Notes under the pieces: generated by a model
Told to the model about the DNA's origin: nothing
What the model saw: the letters and a program-made list of their open reading frames with translations, nothing else
Databases searched by the model: none
Shown: positions 51,618 to 60,526 of the stretch, piece by piece
Position numbering within the stretch: position 1 is the first letter of the stretch
Layout: every line of letters starts with the position of its first letter
DNA from: Microbacterium sp. Yaish 1
Lineage (GTDB): Bacteria; Actinomycetota; Actinomycetes; Actinomycetales; Microbacteriaceae
Direction: 5' to 3'
Assembly: GCF_002245215.1 (NCBI RefSeq)
Contig: NZ_NPMR01000001.1
Span: forward strand, 1,609,593-1,673,592
Length of the DNA stretch: 64,000 nt
Position numbers and translations under genes: made by a program

Positions 51618-53284
51618 GCGCGAAGCGGCCCCCGGCGCCGCCGCCAGAGCTGCCCGGGTTCACCTACCTCGAGCTGCTCGGTTCGGGCGGCTTCGCCGAC
51701 GTCTACCTGTACGAGCAGCACCTGCCTCGCCGCAAGGTCGCGGTGAAGGTGCTGCTGCCGGAGCGGATGGCGGGCGGCTCGGTCGAGCAGTTCACCGCCG
51801 AGGCGAACGTCATGGCGATGCTGTCGACGCATCCCGCGATCGTGACGATCTACCAGGCCGGTCTCGCCGACGACCAGCGGCCGTACCTCGTGATGGAGAA
51901 CTGCCCGCGGCCGAACCTGCAGGTGCGCTACCGCGCTGCGGCGTTCTCGGTGGCCGAGGCCTTGCGCGTGGGCATCCAGGTCGCGGCTGCGGTCGAGACG
52001 GCGCACCGTGCCGGCATCCTGCATCGCGACATCAAGCCGGCCAACATCCTCGTGACGGAGTACAACCGGCCCGCGCTGACCGACTTCGGCATCGCGACGA
52101 CGACCGACGGCGCCGACGAGACCGCGGGGATGTCGATCCCCTGGTCGCCGCCCGAGGCGTTCGGCGAAGGCGCGGATTCGGGCGTGCGCTCCGACGTCTA
52201 CGCGCTGGGCGCCACGATCTACACGCTGCTGGCGGGCCGTTCTCCCTTCGAGCAGCCCGGCGGCCGCAACGGCGCCGCCGATCTCATCCAGCGGATCGAG
52301 ACCGCGCCGCTCGAGCCCCTCGACCGCGCCGACGTGCCGCCGTCGCTGCAGCAGGCGCTCGCTCGTGCGATGGCGAAGAGTCCCGCGGCGCGCTTCGACA
52401 GCGCGGTGGCGTTCGCCCGTGCGCTGCAGCGCGTGCAGATCGAGCTCGCCCATTCGGTGACCCCGATCGACATCCTCGACGATTCCCCCGACGCCGAGGA
52501 AGAAGAGGATGCCGACGGCGAGCTGACGCGCGTCCGCGGCATCGTGAGCATCGAGCCGACGACGGCGCCTCCCGCCGGGTCCACGCGCCGCAAGGGCGGG
52601 GCGAATGCGACCTCGCCGTTCGCCCCGACCGCCTCGGGATCGCCGTTCGCCCCGGCGGCCCCCGACGAGACCGTGCTGCGCCCCTCGGCACGTGCCGGGC
52701 AGGACGCCACCGTCCGCCGTCCCCGCACGGTCGAGCCGGCCGCCGATCACACGGTGCAGCGCGGGGCGACGGCGTCCGGGGCGACCGCGAGCGCGACGGG
52801 CCCGGATGCCGTCGCGGTCGCGCCAGGGGAGGGAACCCCCACCGGCACGGCCCAGGAGGTCGCACCGGGGCGCTCGCGGTCGTGGCTGTGGATCGCCCTC
52901 GGCGGCGTCGCCGCGGCGCTGATCGTGGCCGTCGTCGTGGTGGCGAGCATGCTCCAGCCGTCCACCCCCGCCGAGCCGCAGGCGAGCGAGTCGCCCTCCA
53001 GCGCGCCGCAGGACCCGCTCGCCGGCTTCGTGCCGCGTGTCGGCGACCTCGCGGGCGCGGCGGCGGGTGCCGACGTGACGTTCACCTGGACCAACCCGAA
53101 CCCCGCCGAGGGCGACTCGTACCTCTGGTACCCCGTCACGCTCGACGGGGCGAGCGCACCGCAGCGCGTGGAGCACGAGACCGTCACCGTGCCGGCCGAC
53201 CCGTCGGGCCGGACCTGCATCGAGGTGCAGCTCGTGCGCGCGAACGGCGGGGCAGGGGATGCCGTGCGGGGCTGCACGCCCTGA
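51614..53284 (+). CDS. Transmembrane Ser/Thr protein kinase with extracellular domain
   Basis: A 556-residue PknB-type kinase closing the operon. The P-loop G-S-G-G-F-A-D-V-Y, V-A-V-K (Lys near 44), H-R-D-I-K-P-A-N (near 137) and D-F-G are intact, so it should be active; the activation segment ends S-P-P-E-A-F. A disordered juxtamembrane region leads to a membrane segment (about 421-445) and a small extracellular beta domain with two cysteines (RTC and GCT) that may sense wall fragments or the giant surface protein. GTGA overlap with the FHA gene. Converges on a second kinase with a 7-bp gap. Confidence 0.94.
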   Translation: MSAKRPPAPPPELPGFTYLELLGSGGFADVYLYEQHLPRRKVAVKVLLPERMAGGSVEQFTAEANVMAMLSTHPAIVTIYQAGLADDQRPYLVMENCPRPNLQVRYRAAAFSVAEALRVGIQVAAAVETAHRAGILHRDIKPANILVTEYNRPALTDFGIATTTDGADETAGMSIPWSPPEAFGEGADSGVRSDVYALGATIYTLLAGRSPFEQPGGRNGAADLIQRIETAPLEPLDRADVPPSLQQALARAMAKSPAARFDSAVAFARALQRVQIELAHSVTPIDILDDSPDAEEEEDADGELTRVRGIVSIEPTTAPPAGSTRRKGGANATSPFAPTASGSPFAPAAPDETVLRPSARAGQDATVRRPRTVEPAADHTVQRGATASGATASATGPDAVAVAPGEGTPTGTAQEVAPGRSRSWLWIALGGVAAALIVAVVVVASMLQPSTPAEPQASESPSSAPQDPLAGFVPRVGDLAGAAAGADVTFTWTNPNPAEGDSYLWYPVTLDGASAPQRVEHETVTVPADPSGRTCIEVQLVRANGGAGDAVRGCTP

Positions 53285-53291
53285 CGCCGCG

Positions 53292-54671
53292 TCAGCCGCG
53301 GCCGGGCTTGTCCTGATCGCGCTTGCTCTCCCGCTCCTCGGCCTTCTTCTGCTCGTCGGCGGCCTTCTTCGCCTCCTGCTCGGCCTTCTTCGCCGCCTCC
53401 TCGGCGGCCTTCCGGTCGGCCTCCGACCCCGGTCCTGGGCCGGTCGTGTCCTCCACCGGCGGGGCGGGCTGTTCACCGGACTGGTCCGACTGATCGGTGA
53501 CGACGGTGGCGGGCTCGGTCTCCTCGGTGGGCGCCGGCTCCGGGTCGGGAGACTGTTCGGTGTCGGCGGGAGTGGTCGGCGGGGCTTCGGGCGCCGCACC
53601 CGCAAGACCGAGGCCCGTGAGCGTGGCCGCCGCGAGAGCGGCGGCGGCGAGCCCGCCGATGAGGCCGAGTCGCGCGCGCGAGGGGTGACGACGCGCTGAC
53701 GGGGCCGGGTCGGGTGCGGCCTCGGGGAGGATCCGCGTCGGGCTGGTCGGGCTGGTCGGGGTGATGACGGCCGCCGCCGGGAGCGTCGCCGCCGCGGCCG
53801 CCGCAGGGATCACGGGACGAGTCGGTGCCGCGGGTCTGCGGGCCAGGTCGGATGCCGCCGCGAACACCTCGGCCGCACTGGGCCGGTCCTCCGGCCGCAT
53901 GGCGGTCATGCCGCGCAGCAGGGCGACCCACCCGGAGTCCAGGGTGTCGGGGATCTCGGGTGCGACGGTGAGTCGTGCGAGTGCTTCGCCGAACCCCTCG
54001 GCGCGGGGAAAGGCGCGCTGGCCGGTCAGCGCTTCGAGCACGACCAGGCCGAGCGCGTAGATGTCGGCGGGCGGAGCGGGCGGCGCCCCGGTGAGCTGTT
54101 CCGGGGAGAGGTACGCGGCCGTTCCGATGACGGTTCCCGGCTGGGTGAGCCGAGCGGCGTCCACGAGCACCGAGATCCCGAAGTCGGCGAGCTTCGCGCC
54201 CGATCGGTTGCCGAGGGGTGGCACCGGCGCCAGGAGGACGTTCGACGGTTTGATGTCGCGGTGCACGATGCCCGCGTCGTGCACGACGTGGAGCGCTTCG
54301 GCGAGGTCGGCCGCGAGAGCCGCCGCGTCACCGGCCGGGAGAGGCCCCTCGGCGATGCGCGCGGCGAGGGTCGGGCCGTCGACGAACTCCATGACGAGGT
54401 ACTCCGCGCGGCCCGGAGCGAGCTGCGCGTCGTAGAGCGTCACGAGAGCGGGATGGTTGAGCGAGGCGAGCACGGTCATCTCGCTGCGCGCGCGGGAGGA
54501 GGTGCTCGCTCCCTCCATCTCGGGGCGCAGCAGCTTGATCGCCACGGTGCGCCCGAGGAGGACGTCCTCAGCCCGATGGACCCGGGCCATGCCGCCGTGG
54601 CCGACGCATTCGCCCAGCCGGTATCGACCGTCGAGCATCGCCTCCGTGGGCGGAGGTTCGTTCGTGACCAT
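53292..54671 (-). CDS. Transmembrane Ser/Thr protein kinase, second copy
   Basis: A 459-residue PknB-type kinase. G-H-G-G-M-A-R-V-H, A-I-K-L-L, V-H-R-D-I-K-P-S-N, D-F-G and Y-L-S-P-E-Q are intact. A membrane segment lies near 337-358; the outside part is an acidic Pro/Thr/Glu-rich stretch ending in a Lys/Glu/Ala coiled coil (about 415-450) rather than PASTA domains. AGGAGG sits 6 bp before ATG 54671. It converges with the operon kinase and may share its targets. Confidence 0.93.
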   Translation of the reverse strand: MVTNEPPPTEAMLDGRYRLGECVGHGGMARVHRAEDVLLGRTVAIKLLRPEMEGASTSSRARSEMTVLASLNHPALVTLYDAQLAPGRAEYLVMEFVDGPTLAARIAEGPLPAGDAAALAADLAEALHVVHDAGIVHRDIKPSNVLLAPVPPLGNRSGAKLADFGISVLVDAARLTQPGTVIGTAAYLSPEQLTGAPPAPPADIYALGLVVLEALTGQRAFPRAEGFGEALARLTVAPEIPDTLDSGWVALLRGMTAMRPEDRPSAAEVFAAASDLARRPAAPTRPVIPAAAAAATLPAAAVITPTSPTSPTRILPEAAPDPAPSARRHPSRARLGLIGGLAAAALAAATLTGLGLAGAAPEAPPTTPADTEQSPDPEPAPTEETEPATVVTDQSDQSGEQPAPPVEDTTGPGPGSEADRKAAEEAAKKAEQEAKKAADEQKKAEERESKRDQDKPGRG

Positions 54672-54787
54672 GGCGTCCTCCTGCGACCGCATCCCCGGGT
54701 CGGATCGGCCACGCTCAACCGTAGAGATCGCCCGGCCGCATGCCAGGGTCTTGACACCGGGCGGCGGAGCGGGGCGGATGCCGCGGG

Positions 54788-55243
54788 TCAGACCTGGCGC
54801 GAGCCGAGCACCTTCACGATGACGGACCGACGGCGCAGCTCGGCGATCGTCCTTGTCTCCTCGTCGGCGTTGCGGCCGAGCGCGTGCACGTCGGAGACGA
54901 CGACGACGTCACCCGCGGTCAGGTGACCGAACAGTCGCGACAGGCGCTCCTGCCAGCTCTCGCCCGTCTCGGGGGCCGGATGCCGGAAGCCCTCGATCGG
55001 AACGCCGAACTGGGCGAGCGCGTCGCGCTGAGCCACGATGCTCGGCATGTCGTCGCGTGAGACGACGAGGCCGACGAGGCGAGCTCCCGCGGGGCGCGCG
55101 GCCCACCATTCCGGACTCGGCTGCAGCGCCGCGAAGCTGTCGGGCAGCTCGTCGACGGGGGAATCGGGCAGCGCGATCGTACGCGTCTCGGCGTAGTCCG
55201 CCGCCGGGCGCGTGGTCCGGTCGTCGTCGGTCGGGGTGCTCAC
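54788..55243 (-). CDS. Resolvase-like catalytic domain protein, degenerate
   Basis: A 151-residue protein whose C-terminal 100 residues match the serine recombinase catalytic fold: LVGLVVSRDDM (candidate Ser62), IVAQRDAL, E-R-L-S-R-L-F-G-H-L-T-A-G-D and D-V-H-A-L-G-R in place of the usual R-L-D-R-L-G-R. No DNA-binding helix-turn-helix follows, and the N-terminal 50 residues are unrelated. It is probably not a working recombinase. GTG 55243 is the start. Confidence 0.72.
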   Translation of the reverse strand: MSTPTDDDRTTRPAADYAETRTIALPDSPVDELPDSFAALQPSPEWWAARPAGARLVGLVVSRDDMPSIVAQRDALAQFGVPIEGFRHPAPETGESWQERLSRLFGHLTAGDVVVVSDVHALGRNADEETRTIAELRRRSVIVKVLGSRQV

Positions 55244-55290
55244 CTTCTCATTGTCGCCGACGCGAGAACGGTTTTCACCACGAGTTCGCC

Positions 55291-56991
55291 TCAGACGTCG
55301 TTCTGACGCATCTCCAGGCTCACCTGCTGCGCGTCGAGCCGGCGCTGCGACTCGCGCAGCACCTCGGACGAGAACGCGCCCTCTCGCGACAGCTCGAGCA
55401 GTCGCGAGCGCATCGCGCCGATGAGCAGCAGCTGCAGCTCGCGGGCGAGGGCACCGGCATCCTCGTCGGCCGCGTGCTCGAGTCGGCGCCGCGCGATCGT
55501 CAGGGTGCGGGCATCCCATCTGCCGCCCTCCTCCACGGCGAGCGTCGGGTCGGCCAGCCGGTCGAGCGCGGCCGTCCGCAGCTCGGCGTCGAGCGCTTCC
55601 TCCTCTTCGCGCAGCAGTGACGTGTCGGCGGCCGCGCTCGGGATGCGCAGCGCCCGCACCAATGCCGGCAGGGTGAGGCCCTGGAGGAGCAGGCTGATGA
55701 CGGCGACCAGGAACGCGGTGAGGATGAGGAGCTCGCGTTCCGGCGTCTCACGGGGGAGGGTCTGCGCCGCGGCGAGGGTCACGACCCCGCGCATCCCGGC
55801 CCACACGATGATCGTGCCGTGCTTCCAGCCCAGCGGCGATGCCTCGTAGTAGTCGAGGTCGTTGAACGCCCGGGTGACCCGGCTGCGCATGCTCTCCAGA
55901 CGCCGGCGCGTGGCCCCGGGGTCACGGCCGCGCCCGGCGAAATCGGGTGGCAGGCTGTCGAGGCGCTCCGAGATCTGCTCGAGGCGGTCGCGCTGGCGCA
56001 GGCGCGCGCGACGCCCCTGGAAGAAGATGAGCCCCGCGACGTAGACGGCGCGGATGGCGAGCAGGATCGCGAGCGAGCCGAGGGCGAGCAGGATCGCCTT
56101 TCCGGGACCGCTCTGCTGCCGGAAGTTGTCGTCGAGGATGCCGCGCAGCTCGAGCCCCATCACGAGGAAGACCCCGCCCTCGAGGACGAGCTCGACCGTG
56201 CGCCAGTTGATCTCGTCCGAGACCCGCTGCTCGGCGGTGAAGCGCCGTGCGGCGCCTTGACCCGTGGTGATGCCCGCCGCGACGGCGGCGACGAGCCCCG
56301 AGCCGCCGAGGTGCTCGGTCGGCAGGTACGCCACGAAGGGAACGATGAACCCGAGGGCGGTGGCGGCGACCGTGTTCATGCGCGCCCGGATGCGCAGGTT
56401 CAGCCCGCCGACGACGACCCCCACGATCACGGCGGCGACGATCCCCCAGACGAAGGTCCCGACCGTGTCGGCGAAGGCGAACCCGCCGGCGACCGCGGCG
56501 ATCGCGCTGCGCAGCAGAACGAGGGCGGTGGCGTCGTTGATGAGGCTCTCGCCTTCGAGGATCGTCACGACCCGCGGTGATATGCCGAGCCGCTTGACGA
56601 TCGAGGTCGCGACGGCGTCGCTCGGGCTCAGCACCGCCCCGAGCGCCACGGCCAGCGGAAACCCGAGCTGGGGCAGGACGAGGGTGAGGAAGCCGCCGAT
56701 TGCGAGCGCGCTGATGACGACGAGCGCGACGGCGAGCCCCGAGATCGACGGCAGGTCGCGCCGGAACTCGACCGCGGGCAGGCGCACGGCCGCCGCGTAG
56801 AGCAGGGGAGGCAGCACACCGACGAGGATCAGCTCGGGGTCGACCTCGAAGTCGTCGAGGATCGGCAGCCACGACGCGGCGAGCCCGACCGCGACGAGGA
56901 TCAGCGGACCCGCGACGCCCAGGCGCTTCGACAGGGATGTCGAGAGCGCGATCGCGACGACACCGAGGATGAGTCCGGGCAGCAGTTCCAC
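55291..56991 (-). CDS. CPA1-family Na+/H+ antiporter
   Basis: A 566-residue cation/proton antiporter with about 12 membrane segments (1-400) and a 160-residue cytoplasmic C-terminus of charged helices. Core motifs are L-S-P-S-D-A-V-A-T-S and G-E-S-L-I-N-D-A-T-A-L-V, the latter holding the ion-binding Asn-Asp. It should help pH and sodium homeostasis. GTG 56991 lies 15 bp after the malate dehydrogenase stop, so the two may be co-transcribed. Confidence 0.93.
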   Translation of the reverse strand: MELLPGLILGVVAIALSTSLSKRLGVAGPLILVAVGLAASWLPILDDFEVDPELILVGVLPPLLYAAAVRLPAVEFRRDLPSISGLAVALVVISALAIGGFLTLVLPQLGFPLAVALGAVLSPSDAVATSIVKRLGISPRVVTILEGESLINDATALVLLRSAIAAVAGGFAFADTVGTFVWGIVAAVIVGVVVGGLNLRIRARMNTVAATALGFIVPFVAYLPTEHLGGSGLVAAVAAGITTGQGAARRFTAEQRVSDEINWRTVELVLEGGVFLVMGLELRGILDDNFRQQSGPGKAILLALGSLAILLAIRAVYVAGLIFFQGRRARLRQRDRLEQISERLDSLPPDFAGRGRDPGATRRRLESMRSRVTRAFNDLDYYEASPLGWKHGTIIVWAGMRGVVTLAAAQTLPRETPERELLILTAFLVAVISLLLQGLTLPALVRALRIPSAAADTSLLREEEEALDAELRTAALDRLADPTLAVEEGGRWDARTLTIARRRLEHAADEDAGALARELQLLLIGAMRSRLLELSREGAFSSEVLRESQRRLDAQQVSLEMRQNDV

Positions 56992-57006
56992 GCGTCCGGG
57001 TGCCCG

Positions 57007-58011
57007 TCAGAGGATGCCGAGGGCCCGGACGGCGTCGCGCTCGTCGATGAGCTCGGCGACCGAGGCGTCGAGCCGTGCCCGGCCGCGTTCATCGAGCTCG
57101 AGTCCCGTCACGACGCGATAACCCGAGCCGTCGCTCGTGACGGGGAAGGAGCACACCAGCCCCTCGGGCACGCCGTACTCGCCGCGCGATACGACGGCGG
57201 CCGAGGTGCGCCGGCCGTCCGTGCCCAGCACGTCGTCGCGCACGTGACGCAGCGCTGCGTTCGCGGCCGATGCGGCCGACGACGCGCCGCGCACCGAGAT
57301 GATCTCGGCGCCGCGCTTCGCGACACGGGGCACGAACTCGTCGTCGAGCCAGGCCCGCGCGGCATCCGTTCCGCCCAGTCGGTCGGCGAGCGCGTCGATC
57401 GCGGGGCGCCCGGCGACGGTCGCGGTGGCGATGTCGGGGAACTGCGTGGCGGAGTGGTTGCCCCAGATGACGACGCCCTCGATGTCGGTCACCGGCACCT
57501 CGAGCTGTGCGGCGAGCTGCGCCACGGCGCGCTCGTGATCGAGGCGGGTCATCGCGCTGAAGCGCTCGGCCGGCACGCCTTCGGCCGCCGACGCCGCGAT
57601 CAGAGCGTTCGTGTTGGCGGGATTGCCCACGACCAGCACGCGGACATCGGATGCCGCGGATGCCGCGATGGCCGCGCCCTGCGGGCCGAAGATGCCCGCG
57701 TTGGCGGCGAGCAGGTCGCCGCGCTCCATGCCGGCCGATCGGGGCCGGGCACCCACGAGCATCGCGATGCTGGCACCCGCGAACCCGGTGCGCGCGTCAT
57801 CCGTGACCTCGACCGAGCGCAGCAGCGGGAACGCGCAGTCCTGCAGCTCGAGCGCGGTCCCCTCGGCGGCGCGGACGCCCTCGGGGATCTCGAGCAGGCG
57901 GAGGTTCACGGGCCGCTCGGGGCCGAGCATCTCGCCGGCGGCGATGCGGAACAGCAGGGCGTAGCCGATCTGACCGGCCGCGCCGGTGACGGTGACGGTG
58001 GTGGCGTCCAT
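57007..58011 (-). CDS. mdh: Malate dehydrogenase
   Basis: A 334-residue NAD-dependent enzyme interconverting malate and oxaloacetate in the TCA cycle. It has the Rossmann motif [10 protein letters not shown], the substrate loop G-A-R-P-R, N-P-A-N-T-N, R-L-D-H-E-R-A and catalytic W-G-N-H-S, the cytosolic-type MDH pattern usual in actinobacteria. Divergent from the aminopeptidase gene across 252 bp containing palindrome D. Confidence 0.95.
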   Translation of the reverse strand: MDATTVTVTGAAGQIGYALLFRIAAGEMLGPERPVNLRLLEIPEGVRAAEGTALELQDCAFPLLRSVEVTDDARTGFAGASIAMLVGARPRSAGMERGDLLAANAGIFGPQGAAIAASAASDVRVLVVGNPANTNALIAASAAEGVPAERFSAMTRLDHERAVAQLAAQLEVPVTDIEGVVIWGNHSATQFPDIATATVAGRPAIDALADRLGGTDAARAWLDDEFVPRVAKRGAEIISVRGASSAASAANAALRHVRDDVLGTDGRRTSAAVVSRGEYGVPEGLVCSFPVTSDGSGYRVVTGLELDERGRARLDASVAELIDERDAVRALGIL

Positions 58012-58072
58012 GTGCCGAGCCTATTCCTGCCGCCGGGCGGGGCGCGTGGCGGAGCGCGACGCGGTCGCGGAT

Positions 58073-58140
58073 GCAAGGGATCCGGGCCGACACCCCGTGA
58101 TGGATGCCGCACGGCCGGGGTGTCGCGGCCGATCCCTTGC
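58073..58140. repeat. Palindromic sequence D, 68 bp
   Basis: Perfect 10-bp ends GCAAGGGATC / GATCCCTTGC with inner arms GACACCCCG / CGGGGTGTC. It lies between the divergent mdh and prolyl aminopeptidase genes, 58-190 bp from their starts. One copy in the window. Confidence 0.75.
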
Positions 58141-58263
58141 GTCGCGGCGTGGTGAACCGGACCACAGCGGCGGATCCCGGCTCGTCGCCGTGCGGCGACG
58201 CGGTGGGCGACGCGCCGCAGGTACGGTAAAGCGCATGAACGAACGCGACCGCGGAGCCGCACG

Positions 58264-59247
58264 GTGAGCGTGTCGGCCGCCCTGGCCGGCATCCTGTATC
58301 CCGAGATCGAGCCCTACGAGACGGGCTTCCTGCTCGCCGGCGACGGCCAGCGCGTCTATTGGGAGCAGTCGGGCAATCCCGAGGGCAAGCCGGTCGTGTT
58401 CCTGCACGGCGGCCCCGGCGGCGGAACCTCGCCGTGGCACCGCCGCTTCTTCGACCCCGAGGCCTACCGGATCATCCTGTTCGACCAGCGCGGCTGCGGG
58501 AAGTCGACGCCGCACGCGAGCGATCCGGCCGCCGACCTGCGCTACAACACCACGTGGCACCTCGTCGCCGACATCGAGCTGCTGCGTCGCAACCTCGGCA
58601 TCGACCGGTGGCAGGTCTTCGGCGGCTCGTGGGGGTCGACGCTCGCGCTCGCCTACGCGCAGTCGCACCCGGATGCCGTCTCCGAGCTGGTGCTGCGCGG
58701 GATCTTCACGCTGCGGCGCCACGAGCTCGAGTGGTTCTACGAGGGCGGGGCGGCGGCGCTGTTCCCCGACCTGTGGGAGGACTATCTCGCCCCTGTCCCG
58801 GTCATCGAGCGGAGCCGACTGATCGAGGCGTACCACCGGCTGCTGACCGATCCCGATCCGGCGGTGCACGTTCCCGCCGCCCAGGCCTGGACGCGCTGGG
58901 AGGCCTCGACCGTGACCCTCCGTCCCGACCCGGAGCTGGTGGCCGGGATGACGGAGGCCGAGTCGGCGACCGCGTTCGCGCGCATCGAGAACCACTACTT
59001 CCTCCACGGCGGATGGCTGCGCGAGGGGCAGCTGATCGAGGATGCCGCGTCGGGCCGCCTCCGCGGCATCCCGGGTGTCATCGTGCAGGGCCGCTACGAC
59101 GCGTGCACGCCTCCGATGACCGCGTGGGACCTGCACCGGGCCTGGCCCGAGGCCGAGTTCGTCATGGTCGACGATGCCGGCCACTCGGCCGGTGAGCCCG
59201 GCATCGCCGCAGCCCTCGTCGCCGCAACCGACCGCTTCGCTCGCTGA
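58264..59247 (+). CDS. pip: Prolyl aminopeptidase (proline iminopeptidase)
   Basis: A 327-residue S33 peptidase cleaving N-terminal proline from peptides. H-G-G-P-G-G-G is the oxyanion region, F-D-Q-R-G-C-G-K-S and G-G-S-W-G-S-T-L-A-L-A-Y hold the nucleophile Ser, G-R-Y-D-A-C-T-P the acid and D-A-G-H-S the histidine. The GTG at 58264 overlaps the stop of a 10-codon frame (ATG 58235) as GTGA, a possible leader. The candidate -10 TACGGT lies just before that frame. Confidence 0.94.
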   Translation: MSVSAALAGILYPEIEPYETGFLLAGDGQRVYWEQSGNPEGKPVVFLHGGPGGGTSPWHRRFFDPEAYRIILFDQRGCGKSTPHASDPAADLRYNTTWHLVADIELLRRNLGIDRWQVFGGSWGSTLALAYAQSHPDAVSELVLRGIFTLRRHELEWFYEGGAAALFPDLWEDYLAPVPVIERSRLIEAYHRLLTDPDPAVHVPAAQAWTRWEASTVTLRPDPELVAGMTEAESATAFARIENHYFLHGGWLREGQLIEDAASGRLRGIPGVIVQGRYDACTPPMTAWDLHRAWPEAEFVMVDDAGHSAGEPGIAAALVAATDRFAR

Positions 59248-59273
59248 CCCGCACCGCGCAGCGCCGCCACCGT

Positions 59274-59347
59274 CGCCGAGAACGCACCGCCGCCGCGACA
59301 ACGCACCGCGGATGGTGCGTTATCGCGGGGAGAGTGCGTTCTCGGCG
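59274..59347. repeat. Palindromic sequence E, 74 bp, reaching into a LacI gene
   Basis: Perfect 14-bp outer arms CGCCGAGAACGCAC / GTGCGTTCTCGGCG enclose inner arms CGCGACAACGCACC / GGTGCGTTATCGCG with one mismatch; GTGCGTT occurs four times counting both strands. It lies between convergent pip and the LacI-type gene, and its right part encodes the last nine residues of the latter. Confidence 0.8.
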
Positions 59348-60306
59348 GAGCGGGCCGGGGGCCAGTGCACCGATACGTCGAGGCGTCGGCGGGTGGGGGC
59401 GGACGCCGGGGACACGAGCATCGGGAGGAGCGCGGCCATCGCTTCGCGGCCCAGCTCGTCACCGTCCACGTCGATCGCGGGCACGTCGTCGGCTCCGATC
59501 GCCTCGGCCACCAGGCGTTCCGCGCTGACGACGATCTCGCCGGGCGAGGCGACGCCACGGGCGCGAAGCGCGAAGACGAGCCCGAGCCCGATCGACGTGG
59601 CGTAGGGGACGACGGCGGTCGCGCCCGAGTCCATGACCGCGTCAGCGGTCGCGACACCCGCCGCGAACGTCGCCGGAAAGGGGCCGAGCGCGGTCAGCTC
59701 GACGCGCTCGCCGACCGCGGCTTCGATCGCGGCCGAGCGCTGCCGGTCCTGCCACGAGCCGTCCGGCCCGCCGAGGTACACGATTCCGCGGTGCCCGGCG
59801 TCGGCCAGGCGCGTCGCGAGCTCGGCGAAGGCGCTCGCGGTGTCGGCCACGATCGAGGTCATGCCCGCGATCTCGCGGTCGACGAGGACCGTCGGTCCGA
59901 AGGCGCCGGCGGCGCGCACGATGTCGTCGGGACCGCGCGGGGCGACGAGGATGCAGCCGTCGACCTGCCGAGCGAGGCGTTCGAATCCCTCGAGCCCGTC
60001 GACGTCGTCGAGCCGGTGCACCGCGACCGTGAGCTGCAGGTCCGACTCGCGCGCACGTTCCTGGGCCCCGGCGATGATCGGCGTGAAGAAGGCGTTGTCG
60101 AGGGTCGGGACGACGAGCGCGACGATGCCGCTGCGTCCTCGGGCGAGGTGGCTCGCCGCTCGATTGGGGATGAAGCCGAGCGTCTCGGCAGCGGCGCGCA
60201 CCCGCGCGACCGTCTCGGGCGCGACGAGGTCGGGGCGACTGAGCGCCCGGGATGCCGTCGACTTCGACACACCCGCGTGCGCGGCGACATCGGCGAGTGT
60301 CGTCAC
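59320..60306 (-). CDS. LacI-family transcriptional regulator of the ABC importer
   Basis: A 328-residue regulator. The helix-turn-helix T-L-A-D-V-A-A-H-A-G-V-S-K-S-T-A-S-R-A-L-S-R is canonical, followed by an effector domain (V-P-T-L-D-N-A-F-F, L-V-D-R-E-I). The GTG start at 60306 faces three CAACCGGTTG operators in the spacer shared with a polyamine-type ABC operon, so it probably represses that operon and itself. The C-terminus (RSAENALSP) is encoded by palindrome E. Confidence 0.92.
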   Translation of the reverse strand: MTTLADVAAHAGVSKSTASRALSRPDLVAPETVARVRAAAETLGFIPNRAASHLARGRSGIVALVVPTLDNAFFTPIIAGAQERARESDLQLTVAVHRLDDVDGLEGFERLARQVDGCILVAPRGPDDIVRAAGAFGPTVLVDREIAGMTSIVADTASAFAELATRLADAGHRGIVYLGGPDGSWQDRQRSAAIEAAVGERVELTALGPFPATFAAGVATADAVMDSGATAVVPYATSIGLGLVFALRARGVASPGEIVVSAERLVAEAIGADDVPAIDVDGDELGREAMAALLPMLVSPASAPTRRRLDVSVHWPPARSAENALSPR

Positions 60307-60381
60307 CGCGCCCCCCCTTCATCCCGCCGCTTCGTCCCGCCGCCGCATGGCGCGACGGTCCGCTCATCCTACTGAGCCGAA

Positions 60382-60393
60382 GCAACCGGTTGC
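60382..60393. promoter_or_regulatory. LacI-family operator 1
   Basis: GCAACCGGTTGC, a perfect palindrome with the central CG step typical of LacI-family sites, 76 bp upstream of the regulator's start. A perfect GTGTTAACAC palindrome (60421-60430) lies between this and the next operators. Confidence 0.82.
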
Positions 60394-60471
60394 GTCGCCG
60401 TTGGACGGCGGTTTTACACGGTGTTAACACGAATGGTCGCAGGCCTCCCCGCGTGGGCTCTACGGTAGAAA

Positions 60472-60494
60472 CAACCGGTTGCGCAACCGGTTGC
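60472..60494. promoter_or_regulatory. LacI-family operators 2 and 3 (tandem)
   Basis: CAACCGGTTG at 60472-60481 is followed directly by GCAACCGGTTGC at 60483-60494, inside a perfect GCGCAACCGGTTGCGC palindrome (60481-60496). They lie 33-55 bp before the first permease start, just after a TACGGT -10 candidate, where they would block transcription. With operator 1 they allow looping over about 100 bp. Confidence 0.85.
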
Positions 60495-60526
60495 GCCCGC
60501 ACCCCTCGCACGAACGGAGTTCGCTC

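Noticed and set aside
53281..53295. Small perfect palindrome CTGACGC-C-GCGTCAG spanning both stop codons of the convergent kinases
   Set aside because: Seven-base-pair arms can arise because both genes end with the same stop context; too short to call a terminator on its own.
58235..58267. Ten-codon leader frame ending at the pip start (GTGA overlap)
   Set aside because: No clear ribosome site and no codon pattern suggesting attenuation; noted only in the pip entry.
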